A stretch of 64,000 nt of DNA. It comes from Rhynchopus sp. YZ270_cl-10 (taxonomy: Eukaryota > Euglenozoa > Diplonemea > Diplonemida > Diplonemidae). Below the pieces are notes generated by a model. It was given only the letters and a program-made list of their open reading frames with translations. It was not told where the DNA came from and did no database searches. The stretch lies in contig OZ037879.1 of the NCBI GenBank assembly GCA_964035575.1, positions 992,001 to 1,056,000 of the forward strand, written 5' to 3'. The position numbers and the translations under genes are program-made. Shown piece after piece: positions 62,205-64,000 of the stretch (position 1 is its first letter; the number at the start of each line of letters is the position of its first letter).

Positions 62205-62418
62205 TGTGGCAACAAATAGAATGCAGGTATCAGTATCAGTGGGATTGTTCGTGCAGTGATGTTCTCGTACCTGGAGAGTAGGCCGAGCGAGTGCTGCAAG
62301 GTATGTTTTTAAGCCCCGGTTTTTACACCCCCCCGCTCCCCCTTTTCGCCTTTGTCCCGCTCGGATGTAAATCGAAGCATATTTTTATTGTCAAAATTGT
62401 CACTTTTACTTTTTTATC

Positions 62419-62781
62419 ATGGCATCTCGTAACCTCTACAACTCTTTTACGTCAGGGAACCGGATGAGGTGCTACTTCCGGACTGAGGAAGGGCAGTCTT
62501 TTACTTTCTTTTTTGCATGGAAGAGGTACGGAGCGGCTTCTTGTTTGTTTGTTTGATTTTTTTTGTTGTAGTCTCTACTTTTGCACTCAATTTCTCTCAA
62601 CAGGTACCCGAACCGACGACCCTTCATCGTGACAGCGAAACAGTGCCGATGGAAGAGCTGGTGCAATTATTTCAAACCAGGTGGCGACCGCAAAAGTTGG
62701 GTTTTTAAACCAATTTTTCCATTAACCCACCCCATAGACCACCTCAATTATTATGAAACTCTTAGTCAGTCACTGCTATAG
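62419..62781 (+). CDS. Candidate small two-exon gene
   Basis: ATG 62419 opens a 36-codon exon (MASRNLYNSFTSGNRMRCYF, TEEGQSFTFFFAWKR) ending at AG|GTACGG (62525/62526), the same donor hexamer as in the coiled-coil gene. A 78-bp T-rich intron ends CTCTCAACAG (62603). The second exon reads RYPNRRPFIVTAKQCRWKSW, CNYFKPGGDRKSW and stops at 62781, total 94 residues, phase preserved. Composition is basic and aromatic, unlike the random frames around it. No family recognised; it could instead be a relic of a transposon gene, given the repeats on both sides. Confidence 0.4.
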
Positions 62782-63760
62782 CCATTAGGGAGCATAGCTA
62801 GTGCAAAAAATTTGGCTTCGGGATCCGGAAAGTCTGTCCTCTGCTCTTGCGGAGGACTACAGCAGGCACAAGAAATATCGCGTTCCCCCAGAAAACCAAT
62901 TTTTGTCACAGTAATTTTTGCCCAGGGCATGCTCTTGAAGCATGGCGGCTTGGTGTGAGAAGGGGCAGCGTATTGTTTTGTTCTAGATTTCAACGGTTGT
63001 TAGAACGAGTCAAGTGGATGCTTATCTAAACACTGACTTTAGAACAGACCCGAGAGATCAGATATGACTTTGAGGAAAGAACAAAGCAATGCATCTGTAC
63101 CCGCACGCCAGGTTGTAGTTACTTCAGAATTTTCTTAAGTTTGCGCGAAAGAGAGCGGGGGCAACTCCTTTGTGTCATTAGTCCGCTGTGCAGCACAAAG
63201 CGAGGAACCTTAAAACACTACCTGCGTGGTGGCTGAATTCACATCCCTTAGAATTACCAGAATTCAGCCTTTGTTGAAGTAACGTACATACTTGTATGTG
63301 CGTGTCACGCTTCTCCACCCTTAAATGGGTGCACTGCTTCACTGCAGCGGGTAAGCCTCTCTCGACTAGTGCGAACTTAAGAATGTTCTGCTGCAACTTA
63401 CCAAAATCGATTTTCTCACCCCAAACACCCGCAACACCCCACCTGCTACTTCGGTAGCCTGTGTTGTTGGGAGTTGGTTCTCATGTTGATCCCCAGTGAC
63501 TGTCTTGCACTGCTTCTTCTGAGCCCAACACTGTTTGGCCTGTCGACGGGGTAATAAATACGAAGACAGGGGGGCGGTGCCAACAATTTTCCGATGATGT
63601 AACGTTTATCTGATTGATTTATCGTTTGATATACCTTGTGTGTCCTTCTTCATGCACACCAAGCAACATATATTGAACGGTATTTTCAAGCGATACTTCG
63701 TTATGTCATCGGGGGGCGGACCCCGCGCGGACCCTTGACTCTGGCACTCTGGCACTCTGG
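62782..63760. other. No recognised feature
   Basis: Mixed-composition DNA with short open frames on both strands (for instance minus 63178-63396, LKFALVERGLPAAVKQCTHL). Nothing can be supported as a gene. Confidence 0.5.
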
Positions 63761-63761
63761 C

Positions 63762-63895
63762 TGTACCTGTGTACCTGTGTACCTGTGTACCTGTGTACCT
63801 GTGTACCTGTGTACCTGTGTACCTGTGTACCTGTGTACCTGTGTACCTGTGTACCTGTGTACCTGTGTACCTGTGTACCTGTGTACCTGTGTACC
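63762..63895. repeat. (ACCTGTGT)n minisatellite
   Basis: About 16 perfect tandem copies of the octamer ACCTGTGT, preceded by TGGCACTC repeats and followed directly by array C. Confidence 0.95.
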
Positions 63896-63917
63896 CCCAG
63901 TGCCAGTCAGGGTCCGC

Positions 63918-64000
63918 GCGGGGTACCCCGGGGGGTACCCCCGGGGGTAGTCTGGGGGGTACCCCATGGGGTACCCCTCAGATTTGGGGGGTACCCCATG
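63918..64000. repeat. Palindromic GGGGTACCCC array C (runs off the window)
   Basis: At least five GGGGTACCCC-type units starting with GGGTCCGCGCGGGGTACC, the same spacer module as array B. It continues to the last base. Confidence 0.85.

Larger units (their letters stand above)
60078..62418. other. Repeat and transposon relic region
   Basis: A-rich 3' flank, an HP6-like GAAGTACTCTCT at 60316, array B, the KDZ-like element (60616-61490), repeat H copies and an inverted pair (61765-62204). A palindrome GGGAGC...CCTCGTAATTACGAGG...GCTCCC lies at about 61930-61960. Confidence 0.6.

Noticed and set aside
63636-63967. Open frames through the ACCTGTGT minisatellite (TCVPVYLC repeats)
   Set aside because: Octamer repeats without stop codons are open in all frames; no start context or conserved ends.

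Overview
The window is nuclear DNA from a microbial eukaryote. Genes are well separated, GC-richer than the AT/homopolymer-rich DNA around them, and use the standard code (TAA, TAG and TGA all serve as stops). Most are single-exon, but clear GT-AG introns occur in six genes (at 16418, 16839, 28369, 34193, 35460, 47977 and 53633). Most start codons have a pyrimidine-rich tract and an AG acceptor, usually AG|AA, 10 to 140 nt upstream, which would suit either 5'UTR introns or spliced-leader trans-splicing. A mitochondrial-type presequence on two proteins and a PEX4-like E2 imply mitochondria and peroxisomes. A euglenozoan (diplonemid-like) source would fit the sparse introns and acceptor pattern, but this is a guess; no rRNA, SL RNA or other decisive marker is present.

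Layout: partial LRR surface-type protein (19-837); alpha/beta hydrolase (1137-2297); multi-pass acyltransferase (3633-5633); Tc1/mariner element (6965-8368); TFIIS-like protein (9983-10678); mitochondrially targeted sulfoacetaldehyde acetyltransferase Xsc (11865-13709); three-exon coiled-coil protein (16175-18033); 2017-residue LRR/coiled-coil/beta-sandwich protein (18625-24678); USP-type deubiquitinase with a 1.5 kb intron (25789-29964); PPR protein (32789-34401); divergent actin (34806-36193); PDZ protein (36777-37847); 9.7 kb of repeats (37848-47573); PEX4-like E2 (47574-48146); small helical protein (50751-51323); type I membrane protein with a 1.6 kb intron (51841-56101); double cold-shock protein (59619-60077); a small two-exon candidate gene (62419-62781) and satellite-like DNA to the end. 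All confident genes are on the plus strand. Nothing suggests operons; functions are unrelated, apart from two ubiquitin-system genes.

The most unusual aspect is the intergenic DNA. It is tiled with at least seven families of 40-100 bp elements, each containing an inverted repeat and ending in a T- or A-run. In several families the two stem arms change together between copies while flanks stay constant, so folding appears to be preserved. On top of this lie non-autonomous DNA transposons with readable termini and target duplications (TA, TTAA, 5-bp and 8-bp), palindromic GGGGTACCCC arrays, and several minus-strand coding fragments that look decayed, two of them inside host introns.
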